DNA of 64,000 bases from Polytrichum commune (Eukaryota; Streptophyta; Polytrichopsida; Polytrichales; Polytrichaceae). A model generated the notes under the pieces. That model saw nothing but the letters and a program-made list of their open reading frames with translations, searched no databases and was not told the DNA's origin. Positions 21,697-37,599 of this stretch are shown in pieces. The stretch is from NCBI GenBank assembly GCA_950295325.1, contig OX485805.1, positions 26,523,501 to 26,587,500 of the forward strand, written 5' to 3'. Both the position numbers and the translations under genes were made by a program. Every line of letters starts with the position of its first letter. Position 1 is the first letter of the stretch.

Positions 21697-21996
21697 CTAA
21701 CTCAGATTGTTCAGGTAATGCGGGCGGGCGTCTTTGCCCCACCCGATGTTCTGCAATGACTCCATGTACCGCTTCACATGTGGCCGGCACTTCTCGTAAT
21801 GGTTGACGCCCTCCTTCCAGTAGCACTTTTGCAGGCGGTCTCGCAGGATCTTGGCCTTCTCCACTTGGATCAGCTTCTCCCGCACCCGGTACTCGCGCTG
21901 CTCGAGCATAGCCACCGGGTCCGCGTACGGCTTGGCCGGATCGAAGTCCTCCGGCGGGGCGTCATCGAACTTTGGGTAATCCGCCTTGAACACCAT
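21697..21996 (-). CDS. NDUFB10: Complex I subunit NDUFB10-like (PDSW), 99 aa
   Basis: This single-exon frame encodes MVFKADYPKFDDAPPEDFDP, then KPYADPVAMLEQREYRVREK, IQVEKAKILRDRLQKCYWKE, GVNHYEKCRPHVKRYMESL and GWGKDARPHYLNNLS. It matches my memory of plant NADH dehydrogenase 1 beta subcomplex subunit 10-B (about 100-110 aa), an accessory subunit of mitochondrial complex I on the inner membrane, including the DPVAM block, the CxxxxGVNHYxKC pair of cysteines and the GWGKD C-terminus. An in-frame ATG 11 codons upstream (22029) would add MVLLLRRFAAA; the inner Met is preferred because known homologues begin just before the P-x-F/FDDAPPE block. The GC content (well above its surroundings) marks it as a real gene. 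The tandem repeat begins right after its stop. Confidence 0.85.
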   Translation of the reverse strand: MVFKADYPKFDDAPPEDFDPAKPYADPVAMLEQREYRVREKLIQVEKAKILRDRLQKCYWKEGVNHYEKCRPHVKRYMESLQNIGWGKDARPHYLNNLS

Positions 21997-22199
21997 CGCC
22001 GCTGCAAATCTCCGCAACAACAACACCAAGCTTCTTCACGCAATGGAATGGCGTAAACACACAAGAGCCACGACGCTGCGTGGAGCGTAGGTGGGTCGCA
22101 ACATAATACTACTAAGCTCCCCGCTAATGGATGGATGATTTCTGTGGATGTCGTCGCGGACCTCTGAATGATTTCCTTGGTACTCAAATATGTTATCAT

Positions 22200-23150
22200 A
22201 AACTACTTGATATATGCGGTGGACCTTATGTGGTCACTTTAATTATGAGACACCCTTGATTGATTGGCAAAGTTTGTAGTGGAAAATGGACGCCATTGAT
22301 AAGACACTAGGTATTTAGGTTCAATGCCTAGTTCACCCAATTGGATTGCTCTATGTGATTTTTGAAAGAGAAAGAGAATCTTTACTTTGACTTTTATAAG
22401 ATGAAAATGAATTGAACATTTTCCTCCTTCGGTTTTTTATTTTATTTCAATGTCAAATCTCTATCTCTTTTATGAAATAAATAAGTTATGAAATAATTAT
22501 AAGGAGGAGACAAAGGGAGACCCTATGTGCCAATTCATAAGTTGTTCCATGTAGTAAGATCTCTTCCTTATGCCCCTTGATGGACTTGTCCACTACATAG
22601 TTTACTCTAATAGCTAAAACTCCGAGCCAAGGATTTGGCCATACTCTAAATACAATTGAATACATGTGAACCCACATTTGGTGAGCATGGTTTTGAGCAA
22701 CACCCAAGATTATAGGATGATTTCTTTTCACTTTAAAAAAGTTATCCCTTTGGCAACAAAGTGTCATAAGCACCAATTGCAAAGGACCCCACTTAATTAA
22801 TAGCAAATGGTGTAATATGGAGATCTTATATATTTTTAATTGGAACAATCATCAACCCTTTAAAGGATATAAAAGTAAACTTCTTGGCTTCAATTTTCTA
22901 TAGACCAACTACTCTTAGGTTGAGCACATGGCTTGCACTTCCATAACGTGGACGGCCCTTGAAGGACGAGGGTCACAACGATAAATTATAAAAATATGAA
23001 GACAACACTAAATTTTTTTGGCAAAAACTCATATTTATAATGTCGGGTAAAACACATATAATGTGTTTATTACATTGGGATAAAATGCAAGCTGCATTTT
23101 TAATGCATCATATGATATGCATGGTGGCTTGTCCTAGCTGTAGCATGAAT
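22200..23150. other. Spacer between divergent genes, no gene recognised
   Basis: AT-rich spacer between the 5' ends of the NDUFB10-like (minus) and WBP2-like (plus) genes. Only short chance frames are present. Confidence 0.4.
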
Positions 23151-23212
23151 TAACTACACACTACCGCTGCCCAATTGATCCTTGACCTCCCAAGCAGGGA
23201 CCTACAACTAAA

Positions 23213-23248
23213 GTGGCCCAGTTTTGGGCCATGTGCCCAAGCCTTCTA
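23213..23248. promoter_or_regulatory. Cluster of site II (TGGGCC/GGCCCA) elements
   Basis: The plus strand reads GTGGCCCAGTTTTGGGCC and then ATGTGCCCAAGCC, giving GGCCCA, TGGGCC and a TGCCCA-like half site within 36 bases. Site II elements bind TCP factors and are common in promoters of growth and mitochondrial genes. This cluster lies about 115-150 bases upstream of the TATA box of the WBP2-like gene. Confidence 0.45.
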
Positions 23249-23286
23249 TCTTGAACGCCCATACCCTCTAAATTTATTTGGCTCAA

Positions 23287-23372
23287 CACGTGGAGTGCTC
23301 AACCTTAATTTCCACGTAGGAATTTGTAGGTTATGAACCAATCTATAAGAGACACGTGGCATATATATATAT
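23287..23372 (+). promoter_or_regulatory. Core promoter with two G-boxes (ABRE type) and TATA box of the WBP2-like gene
   Basis: CACGTG occurs at 23287-23292 (AACACGTGGAG) and inside ACACGTGGC at 23352-23360. The second is an exact ACGTGGC ABA-response core, directly followed by ATATATATATAT at 23361-23372. With normal TATA spacing transcription would start near 23395, leaving a leader of about 260 bases before the ATG at 23659. Confidence 0.6.
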
Positions 23373-23658
23373 CCTGAGGACCACCAGACATAGAATGAGA
23401 AGGAAGCTTCCAGTGCACTCTGAGAAGCCTCATGGAGAGCCTTCCAGAGGCTTTAGGGTTTGCTCATTGCTCTCCTAAATCTGTAGTCGAACGAGCTCGA
23501 GGTGCTCCAGATCGTAACCCGTGGCTCTATGAATGAAGTCTACGCAATCGCTTGAAGCATCTGCCAAGCAGTTCTCTTCTTAATTTATCAGAGCGGTGAA
23601 ATTGCTGTGCTCATATTTCGCAAGGAAGGGGGGAATCGAGAGAAAATTTTGAAAAGAG

Positions 23659-25896
23659 ATGGCTCTCAATCCACAGCTGTTCGGGAACAGCACCCCGGTG
23701 CCGTTTGTTGATGAAATGTTTGTATTGCGGCGAGAGTCCGTGGAATTTGAAGTCGACAAAGTCGCAGAGTACGTGCCTGCTCGCCCCTAATTTTTTGTCT
23801 CCAAGTTTTAGAACGATGACGTGGAGTGCAATATTACCTTCAAATTTCTGTAATTATGTTTTGAATAACGAAGAGAAAAGATGACTCTGATGTTGTCACC
23901 GGCTTGAATTATAGTGCTGCTTCATCTTCAAGTTAGTCTAATTCTACATGTAGTTTCATAATATGTAATTCCGTAACGGACATCACAAGAATTAGAGGGT
24001 TACCTAGAAGACTATTGCATCCTTTGAAACGGGCGAGGACAAGCCGGCCCGCGCACCTATCTTCCCCAAGGGCAAGTCTCCTAGGGATCTCATGGTTGGT
24101 TGCAACCAACATCCATAGCTGGTAGCTGGGAGGGTGCACCGGAAATCAAGTGCTAGGCAGGCTGCTTAACCTCGGAGTTCGCATGGGATCTGCGTTAAAA
24201 CCATCTCTAGCGGAAACATTTGGCTTATACCTAGATTTTCTACAATCTCAAACGTGTGATTGACTTCTGGATGCCATTTGTGATTTGGCGGATTGCCGTG
24301 ATGTGTAGCCAGCAGAATGAACATCACCACATTCCTGGAGTCATTTCCATGCATTAGTACTGTCTTTGGCGCTTAATTTTCAGATCTTTCTCTATACCTT
24401 CCCCTGTTTTAGCGTGTGTTATCACTTTGCTTTTGGGTATAAAACATAGAGAAGGCCATGAAATTAGTGGACGATGAATCGATAATGCAGTGCATTGCAT
24501 TTCTAAGGATGTTTCTGAGGCTTTATTGTTGGATGTGCTGATGCAGGGCTCCTGGAAGCAAGTTCTCAGGGAAAGGGACAGCTCACCTTTCAAACTATCG
24601 GATTGTATTTGTGCTGAGTAAACCTTTGGGTGAAATTCGTGCATTTGACTTGCCTCTGGTGGGTTTTTCTCATCTCACCATTTCTGTTTCTACTGGCTAT
24701 ATTGTTACAACTAGGTATTGGCGATTTATTTACTAATTAAGTTTTCAGAGCTGTGTGTATTCTCATCATCTTGAGCAGCTGTCCTCCATGTTCGACTTTG
24801 CTACACAGGCTCACATCAACTTGCTTTCTTTCATAACATGCTACATGACAAGTTTGGATTTGTGATAATAATTTGAGATCGTTGGTCTTCCTGGATTCTC
24901 GAACTTGCTTGTAATCTGGTTATGTTTATTGTTGTTGTATGCAGTTGTTTATACACGAGGAGAGGTTTAATCAGCCCATTTTTTTCTGCAACAATCTTTC
25001 TGGCAAAGTACATCCTGTAAGTTAATACGTGACCAGTTTTAAAGTGTGAGGTGCCCTGCACATATAGTTTGTGGATATACACAATATCCACCTCAAGATT
25101 TGTGTTTAATACTGAGGTCACTCATTCATGTTACCCAAGTCGTTGCAGTATTTTTAGTTTTTGAGTAATGCTCCAATTTATTAGGTGATTGTGCTCAATT
25201 TCATACTGAACAACAATGAAAATAAGTGCCAGTGAAGCTACACCATGAGGGTTGTTGTTCTGAGCAACATATTGATCATGGTCATGTATGCAGGTCATTC
25301 CGGAAGGAGGTAACAGAGCTCTATATGCACCACATTCCTTCAAGATCTTGTTCAAAGAAGGTGGAACTGGAACTTTCATCCCGCTGTTCATGAACTTGAT
25401 AAAGGCTGTAAGGGCAACTCAAAGGATGACAGAAGAGTCACAACCCAGTGCTCCACCCTGTGATCCACTACCAACAGACTCTGCACCAGTTGATGAGTTG
25501 ATGCGACATGCGTAAGTTCCAGACCCACTCAGTAGATGTAGTCATTTGATTGTGGATCATGTCACACTAGATGTGTCTCTTCATTTTCACATGAGAGGTG
25601 TGAATTACCAAAAGTTGGCATGATCTAGTTTACTGATGGTAAAATTTGTGAATGTAATAGCTACCCCCTCAAATTGTTTCCATAGAAATAAGTGTCTCAA
25701 CTCTATTTTATTTGCCCTCCCTTTTAGAACCATTGTACATAGGTTAGTTTTTCTGTTTCTTACCGACTCTCATTGTTTGTGCAGGTACTTTGATCCATCG
25801 GACCCAACAAGACTCTATTTAGAACAACCTCTGCAGTCTCAACCAACTTTACGGAGGCGGAACTACAATTCTGCTCCTGCAGAAGGCCAGATATAA
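23659..25896 (+). CDS. GRAM-domain / WBP2-like protein, five exons, 180 aa
   Basis: Proposed exons: 23659-23768, 24547-24658, 24945-25016, 25294-25511 and 25785-25896, all with GT-AG borders and consistent phase. The protein reads MALNPQLFGNSTPVPFVDEM, FVLRRESVEFEVDKVAE, FSGKGTAHLSNYRIVFVLSK, LFIHEERFNQPIFFCNNLSG, GNRALYAPHSFKILFKEGG and GTFIPLFMNLIKAVRATQR, then a Pro/Ser linker, PVDELMRHAYFDPSDPTRLY, and a basic tail. It matches my memory of Arabidopsis At5g11680 and fungal UPF0664/stress-induced proteins, relatives of the GRAM-type domain of animal WW-domain-binding protein 2. Function in plants is not established; a membrane-lipid or adaptor role is inferred from the GRAM fold. The start MALNPQLF is conserved, fixing the ATG. 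The gene is intact. Confidence 0.85.
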
Positions 25897-26547
25897 TTAG
25901 AATTTTGACCATATAAGTTAATCTATGACCTTCTACTGCTTTGTAGATAAGGATTGCACCCATCAACACCCAGAATTGTAGTTTGGTTGGAAGCCATCTT
26001 GAGGGACAAATTAGAGTCAACAAATGTTGGTTGATGAAAGTTTGGTGTGACGTATATACCTTTCAGTTTCAATTCAAGTGTAAAAATATATTAAGGACTC
26101 TGGCTATCTGCCTCTTGTAAGTTGATCCAAATCAGAGAGGAATGGACACATTTATGGAGGTTTCCCAAGTTTATGTTTATTCCTTGCATGAGCTTCCTAT
26201 GTTCACAACACAGTTTCACCACAAATTGATCATTGCATTGGCAACTTTTGACTAAGGCTGAGTAGTAGTGTGTTTATCCAGAGGTGATATGTGTGTAGAG
26301 CCTCAGTATAAAGTTTCCTTCTGAGTCTCTCTTCACACAATGTTCTCTGTAAAAATCCTTTTACTTCAGTAAAACCCTATATCTGATGATGTTCATGTTC
26401 TCAGATTTTTGTTTCTATAAAAAGAAGGGGCTTGTTCGAGTAGCTTGGAATCTTGGATGGAACACAACTCTAAACATCTAATGATCTTTCATTTATGAGA
26501 GTTTTGATGAATGAGAGATTTAATAGTCTTCAGCAAGGTGACCCTAT
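25897..26547. other. 3' flank of the WBP2-like gene
   Basis: This holds the 3' untranslated region and spacer up to the Harbinger insertion. No other gene or repeat is recognised. Confidence 0.4.
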
Positions 26548-26936
26548 TTAGAGCATCCGCACCCCTGCTCTCTATCCACCACTCATCAAAGGGCCAGTAG
26601 AGGGAACCACAAGGGTTTAGGGACTCGCCAAAAATGACGACCCCCACTCTTGCTCCATAAATATGCAGAGCAGTCCCGAATAGATGGCCGGCTGACGCGA
26701 TCCTTATGCGTTGGCCCAGTGTCGTTGTCAGAGGGTTAGGTATTTGCCACGTCTTCGCTGCCACGGTAGCACTTTAGAGTTTTCCCGCTGAGTTGGCAGG
26801 TGATGTGGCCGGGTGAACGGGGAGCTGCAGGGGCTGCGAGCTCTCCCACAGAGACTGTCACAGAGGCTGCGAGCTAACTGTCTGCTCTTCAAGCAGGTTT
26901 TCATTTGTTTGCTTTGATAGTCCCACACGGTTTCAC

Positions 26937-27806
26937 ATGTGTTTTTTTGTAGTTGATAGTATGGATCAATGGCGGGAACGCCTTCTTGCCACTCGGGAGC
27001 TCTTTTTGGAGGACGATGAGGAAGATGATTTCAATGTTAATTGGATTATTGGATTAGGTTTGAGTGCACCGCGTGGTCAAATACCGAGCATTGTCCGTGG
27101 ATCACGTCCAGGGAAATCGCCCAACATTGATAGGCATAGACACGAGATGCATGCCCGCATGATGTTTGATTATTTTGCAGATGAACCGGTGTATGGCCCA
27201 AACTTTTTCCGCCGTCGATACCGTATGCGGAGGTCATTATTTTTTACCATATTGGATAGGGTTTGTGCTAGAGACGATTATTTTCTTCATAAAATAGATG
27301 CATGTGGTTTTTTAGGGTTGTCCCCTCATCAGAAGATCACATCCGCTTTGAGGATGTTATGTTACGGGTTGTGTGCCGATGCTACAGATGGATATTGCAG
27401 GACTAGTGAAACCACCGCGATGACATCTATGAAGCGATTTTGCATTGCAATTAGGGTTGAGTTCGAGGCTTATCATATGAGACAACCTACACGTGCCAAT
27501 TTTGATAAACAGTTGGCAATTAATGATGACCGTGGATTTCCAGGCATGTTTGCCTCACTTGACTGTATGCATTACGAGTGGAAGAATTGCCCGGTGGCTT
27601 GGCAAGGGGATTTCGGTGACAAAGATGGGAAGAAGTCCATCATATTGGAGGCCGTGGCGGATGGTGGTTTGCACATATGGCATGCGTTTTTTGGGTTGCC
27701 CGGTTCCAACAACGACTTGAACGTGTTGGATCGGTCACCGCTCATCCACAACATGTTGACTAGCCATGTGAATAATGTCGGATTCTTTACTACCACTTTT
27801 GTTTAA
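26937..27806 (+). pseudogene. Harbinger DDE transposase, C-terminally truncated (289 aa)
   Basis: The frame shows the HARBI1/DDE_Tnp_4 plan: a helical N-terminal part (MHARMMFDYFADEPVYGPNF, FRRRYRMRRSLFFTILDRVC, SALRMLCYGLCADATDGYCR), then the catalytic domain with the first Asp in GMFASLDCMHYEWKNCP (~residue 210) and the second Asp in GSNNDLNVLDRSPL (~257). After VNNVGF the usual continuation towards the third catalytic acid is missing; the frame runs FTTTFV and stops. A full protein is usually about 400 residues, so roughly the last third is lost. The MDQWRERL Met at residue 9 is an equally good start. The deletion point coincides with the truncation of the convergent partner gene. Confidence 0.85.
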
Positions 27807-28454
27807 TCTTTTGATTTGATTATAGGCTCCGATGAATTTTCCCACATCGTGTTTAATCGTGCCCCATTTCGATTCCAATGATCGCGCGCCCCTATGCCCA
27901 CCTGGTCTACATTGTTCATAATGCAAATATATTCGTTCCCATAAAGCATTACCCTTTTGTTGATTCCCGCAAATTGGGTCCTGAGAGATTGCGAGGACAC
28001 TTCTAGTCAACTGGCGCTCTTCCTCCGGAACATAATTTTTACCTTTCGCCGGCCGCACAGACCCTAAACCACGACCTCTGCCCCGGCTTCGACCAAGATC
28101 AAGCGAATTCTGAGCAAACTGTAAATTTGAGTGGTCACTCACCTGGGATTGAGGGCCTGGTGGGGTGGTCGAATCCGGCCAAGTTGCAGCTCCACCCGCA
28201 GCTCCATGATCGCGAAGAGCACCTGCTGCCCAAATCGAAGTTGGCTGGTTGCGTCCGGTTCCAAGCCGCCGACTAGGGTCATGCGAGAGATCTACTCGCG
28301 GCGCCGGCCTCCCTCGCTGGAACCCTTCGAATTCGACTTCATCGAATTCCTGTGAGCCAATGTGGAAATCACCCGTTGCAGGAGCTCCTCGCTGCACACC
28401 ACCGCGCTGCACTCCTCGCTGCTGCACCGACTGCCCATGGCCACGACCTGCCAT
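27735..28454 (-). pseudogene. Harbinger Myb/SANT-like partner protein, C-terminally truncated (239 aa)
   Basis: A Gly/Arg/Gln-rich N-terminus (RGVQRGGVQRG) leads to a Myb/SANT-like domain near residues 135-200: YVPEEERQLTRSVLAISQDP, GNALWERIYLHYEQCRPGG and RSLESKWGTIKHDVGKFIG, then YNQIKRLNKSGS. In PIF/Harbinger elements this second protein binds the element ends and helps bring the transposase to DNA and into the nucleus. After SGSKE the frame enters antisense transposase sequence (SDIIHM...) and stops, so the normal C-terminal helical region is gone. The start is the first Met of the frame. Confidence 0.8.
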
Positions 28455-28701
28455 CCCGCCAAGAAATCTTCGAACAACGGGGAAAACTAAAAATTAGAAC
28501 AAAATCTTCCTAAAATCACCCGGTTTTTGGGCGCGCCCAGAGAACTCAGAGACTCTGGAAAATGGCGCGACAGGGGAGTCTTTTGACGAGCCCGCTCTTC
28601 AAAGAGCCGTTGCCCGGGTTGCGGTGGGGGGGTCCTTCATGCCCGGGCCCGCCAAAGGTCATTGAGGCCGGGTATATAGAGCAGGGGTGCGGATGCTCTT
28701 A

Positions 28702-28974
28702 GTGCGCATGGGAATTTGCACTACATATGCCCAAATCCCAAGCAAATGTTTTTGGTTGACATTTACACAGTTTTTAGTATGAATGTGTGATTTCAGGACA
28801 AGCAGAGAGATCCCCATGAAAGGTGGACAAATCCACGACTCTGTTGAACCAAATACTATAGATCTACAATGCTAACTATAGCGAGCATATGATAATAAAA
28901 ACCAAATAACTCTTCAATGTTGAAGAATGTTGTGACCCTTAGAAGTCCTAGATTGCATTTTATAATGAAACCCC
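28702..28974. other. Spacer after the Harbinger element
   Basis: No gene or repeat is recognised. The sequence continues the WBP2-like/V-ATPase spacer into which the Harbinger element was inserted. Confidence 0.35.
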
Positions 28975-29830
28975 ATTCCATTCATATGGGTGGTCATAGA
29001 GGTTCAGTGGTGGTGTTAAGTTGAGCTACCTTATTAGCTAGCCTCTACTCCTAGGAACCAATTTGTCTCTCTTCCCATGTTGGGTTTATCTCCTTGTGTG
29101 ATTGTTGCCTTCGAAATGCATCCTCCCCCTATCACTCTTGCCCTTCTCTTCAGTGTCTCCCATTCGATATCTTTGATTGATAATCTAAAGATCTTTCATA
29201 TAGGAGAATTTAAATAAATGAAATATAATTGAAAATCTTTTCAAAATTCATGTTATATTTTGAAGCCCTACCATCCATACAAGTGGTCATAAGTTCAGTG
29301 TTGGTGTTAGGTTGAGCTACCTTAGCTTTGCATTATGCCTACAAACTAGTTTGGCAGGTCACCTAGAGAATGTGGCGGTCTCTCGATCACCTATCTATGT
29401 TTCTTTCCTCGTGTGGGTGTTGTCTTCAAAATGCATTGTCCTTTTCTTGAATCTATGCCATTCGATTATTAATTTATGAAAATTTCAATGAATGAAAAAT
29501 CTTCGGAAATCATAGATTTGCTTCCTTATACGAAGCCTTCCATTCATGTGAGTGGTCATAGGTACGGTGTTGGTGTTATGTTGAGTTACCTAATTATTAG
29601 TCGCTAGACTATATACGCCAAGGAACCGGTTTGTCGGGTCAGCTGGACAACGTGGCGGTTTTCCGGTCATCGTCTCTCTCCCCAGGCTGGGTTTCTCCTC
29701 TGGCGTGCCTGCTCCCTTCGAAATGCACCCTCCCCCCAGCCACTCTCACTCTTCTCGTCGATCTCTCCCCGGAGATCGCTGCTCAGGAGCCCCACTCTCC
29801 ATCGTCACCAGCTTCCACAGCAATCTGAGG
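28975..29830 (+). repeat. Three tandem copies of the V-ATPase B promoter and leader unit
   Basis: The landmark TGGTCATA...GTGTTGGTGTTA.GTTGAG.TACCT recurs at 28991, 29284 and 29553 (spacings 293 and 269). Each copy is followed by a GGAACCnnTTTGTC-like block, a CATGCTGGGTTT/CTATGTTTC block and TTCGAAATGCAtCCTCCCC (about 29111, 29425, 29716). Only the last copy keeps TATATA (29610-29615) and the strong pyrimidine-rich leader with a splice donor; the two upstream copies are diverged and lack a clear TATA. Confidence 0.7.
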
Positions 29831-30675
29831 TACTTCTGGCTTCTTTTGATCTTCTAACGAGCTTCTTAGACCCGTTTGTCTACTTTTTATGCCCTTTGTT
29901 GGTTCCAGGAGGAGGAACGTTGTTGTCGGAGGAATGTAGTGGGAGAAAAGCATTAGTATGAATGTTGGCAAGAGGGAGAGATCTGCAGGTGAAATGTCGT
30001 TCAATGACGAAATTTGGAATAAGAGGTTGCGAGATTGGCGTTTAGAAATAGTTGTTTTGTCTGCATTCTTTTGTCCGAGCTTATCGTGTCGAACAGTACA
30101 TCCAGTGAAGTGCTATGCAGTGCAGTGCAGTGTTGGAGATTGATCGGGATTACGTGAATGTGAATTTCTTGCTGCAAGCTTAGTGGACCATCTTAGATTA
30201 TGGCATAGTTGTTGAGAGGTTTACCCTAGGCCGTGTGTGCAATACAAACAGGACTTGGAACCAGACTCTTATAATTACGGCAACAGTGAACCACTTGGAG
30301 TTCTGTCATTGATTCAGTGAACCACTTAGAATTAGGATGTGAGTTCCCTGAAATTGCTGTTCACTTACTCTGCTGGAAGACTATATGTGGAAACTGCTTT
30401 ATGATTATAAAACTTGAATATTTGAAGGTTAAGACGGAACGAGAGTAGCTATTCTGGTTTCTCACGATTGTGGAGGATGTCACCATATTAGGGTTGGAAT
30501 GCTCAGGGAAGATATTTATTTTACTATAGCAAATTGCAGTGCCAAGAGTCATTAACTGATGAGAATTTCAGAAGATCGTACTACGAGCAGACGTGTAATG
30601 TCGAAATGATACTGTTTTTTCATTTCTTTTTTAAAGTGCTGCTGATTGTCTGATGTGAGTTTACTTGTTTTTCAG
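29610..30675 (+). promoter_or_regulatory. V-ATPase B core promoter, non-coding leader exon and leader intron
   Basis: TATATA at 29610-29615 would place the start near 29640. A pyrimidine-rich leader follows to CTGAG|GTACTT (exon end 29829), and a TTTTTCAG acceptor at 30675 precedes the coding exon. The implied leader intron is 846 bases. Leader introns of this kind are frequent in strongly, widely expressed plant genes. Confidence 0.45.
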
Positions 30676-30711
30676 CTTTCTCTGTTCGAAGCTCTGGTCC
30701 AATTCAATAAA

Positions 30712-35516
<4,805 letters not shown>

Positions 35517-36198
35517 TGGATTTCTGAATGTCACATTTTTCATTCTGATAGCCTTATTTTGTATTTAGCTTTCGTGTTTTTCAGCGTAGTAACAACAGGT
35601 TGCTGATTAGCACATTTGCTGTTACATTAGTGAATACACTGTCATGGATTTTAGGTGCAATGTTAGTAAGTACATATCCTCTTGGCGGCTTTTGGATCCA
35701 TTCTTTGGTGGGTGAGGCTCCAGGTCCTCGTACACATGCATTCAGGATTCCGGTGTCAGGATTTCAAGTCTACGGAGCATGTAGTTTGTAGTACTATATA
35801 GGTTTCCAAACATGTCTCTAAGAAAATTGCTTGGGTAATAAACAAGTGACAGCCTTCTTTTCTTGTCATATTATGTGAGAAAGCTGGGAAGCAATAATGA
35901 ACTCACAAAAATTCGTCCTGTATGAAACGCATGATCTCCAATACATGTGTAAGGTACAGTAACTGTCTCTTATGAGTAGATGATTTGGTGTGGATGGTGT
36001 TCAAGAGTATTGTGTTGTATTGCGTTGGATGGTGCATGATGTCATAAAAGAGAGTTGAGAGTTTGAAACACGTAGAAAGGAAGTAAACATTGAATGCCTG
36101 CAGTTGCGGTCTATAGGGGATTAAATACAAGAATCAAGATGCAATGGAACATTGCACATCAACTTCAGCAATTAACCTTGGGCCTGTCTACCAAGGAA
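35517..36198. other. 3' flank of V-ATPase B
   Basis: This is the V-ATPase B 3' untranslated region and spacer up to MITE copy C. No other gene is recognised. Confidence 0.45.
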
Positions 36199-36624
36199 TA
36201 AGGTAGAAATACCATAACCTGTGAAAATAAGGTGAATTGCATTGAAGATCTGGTCTGACAATCATGGGATAATTTTCCAAGATAGACGAGAAGGATTCAT
36301 GAAGAAATGCAGGTTGTTTCATATTTTTCTGCCTTGTACAAAATATTCCACAATTTTCAAAGTGGAAAGTTTGTCGAACTCCCTACTCATTCACTAGATT
36401 CTCCCTACACCGAACACGGTAATCTGCATTTCCCTACAGAACATCGCCTAAATCGGTTACCTCATGAGTACATTTACACTTGACACCCCTTGGCTACACT
36501 AAGTGTGCAAGCATTGAAGTTGCCGCCGAGCCATGATCCGTTTCAGTAATGGCACTTCACCATTATGATGGCGGTCTAGTGCACGGCTAGAGGATGGTTA
36601 ACCGCTTATGGTATTTCTACCTTA
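36199..36624 (-). mobile_element. MITE copy C (426 bp), inverted relative to copies A and B
   Basis: It starts TAAGGTAGAAATACCATAA and ends with the inverse, a perfect 19-base terminal repeat. The interior is the reverse complement of copies A and B (GTGCACGGCTAGAGG near the right end matches CCTCTAGCCGTGCAC near the left end of copy A). It sits about 30 kb from the other two. Confidence 0.8.
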
Positions 36625-37599
36625 CATGGTTTGCCATCAATATGATTTGAATTGGAACTGTAAAATCAACTTCAAGATATATCAGGGCATAGCTGCACTT
36701 GCTCTTTAGCTAACAACATCCATGTTAGCTAGTCTAACGTGCATGTTGCCTAACAATGCCTTAATTGGTTCCACACTTGAGCTTTTGACATAATTGACCT
36801 TGTAGTTGACTATTGGAGTCAGTTTTGTTTTCTTCTTCTTTATGTTGGGTAATGTTTATATTTATTTTATTTTATTGTTATATTTTATGCTTTCTTTATA
36901 AAATGTATGCCACATTTTGGTGGGAGGAATGCATTCCATGGACTCGACCAAATGACCAGATTGAGTTCAACCATAATTATGTAAAATAAAATGTTGGAGA
37001 GAATGTGGCATGGGCTGAAATTGCCAGTTCTTGGTAGCAAACCATGCACAATTCACATGTGAGAACTAGCACAAGTCTTTCTACAAATTTCTCAAGATTG
37101 AAGTGGCAGGTAAGAGATACTTGATGAAGGGAGAGAGAGAATGTTTGTCAAGATTGCTGAACTTATGTGTGCTTTTAAATCACACAAGAGTCGGAGTCTA
37201 CCAATCTCACTTTCAATTAGCTTCGAACTAACATATTGAGCGACTCTAACCCCTAGTGTTTGTTATTGCAATATGTGTGTGGCACAATTTGTCCAAGGAC
37301 GATAAAGCCATAATATGTGGTCTACATTGCTCGTCGTTGTTGCACGTGCAGACAACTTTCTTGGGTTCCTGCACACATCATAAATAAATAGACACTTTCA
37401 AATATGTGCAAGAACTTGGATTTTTCAGTCATCTCACAACATATATCAACATATGGAATCGGAAATCAAGATGATTGGCATACACATGTATGAGTTTGCT
37501 CCACATACCACAAACACATTTGTAATTCATTCTCTAAGTCCCTTGTGATCTGATCCAAGCACTATATTCACCTCTTGCTATCCTAAACCCAAATTGGAC
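36625..37599. other. AT-rich spacer, no gene recognised
   Basis: Nothing beyond short chance frames is visible between the MITE and the first mosaic repeat module. Confidence 0.35.

Larger units (their letters stand above)
26551..28698. mobile_element. PIF/Harbinger DNA transposon, 2148 bp, with TTA target duplication
   Basis: The left end GAGCATCCGCACCCCTGCTC (26551) and the inverse right end (to 28698) form a 21-base perfect terminal inverted repeat that extends to about 25 bases with one mismatch. Both sides carry TTA (26548-26550 and 28699-28701), the three-base target duplication diagnostic of PIF/Harbinger. Inside lie the two standard genes in convergent order: a DDE transposase (plus strand) and a Myb/SANT-like partner protein (minus strand). 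Both are cut short at a shared point near 27784, so the element has an internal deletion and should not be autonomous. Near-identical ends suggest recent movement. It is GC-richer than its surroundings. Confidence 0.92.

Noticed and set aside
21778..22199. 92- and 109-codon frames around the complex I gene
   Set aside because: They are shadows of the NDUFB10-like coding frame; composition is driven by its GC-rich codons.
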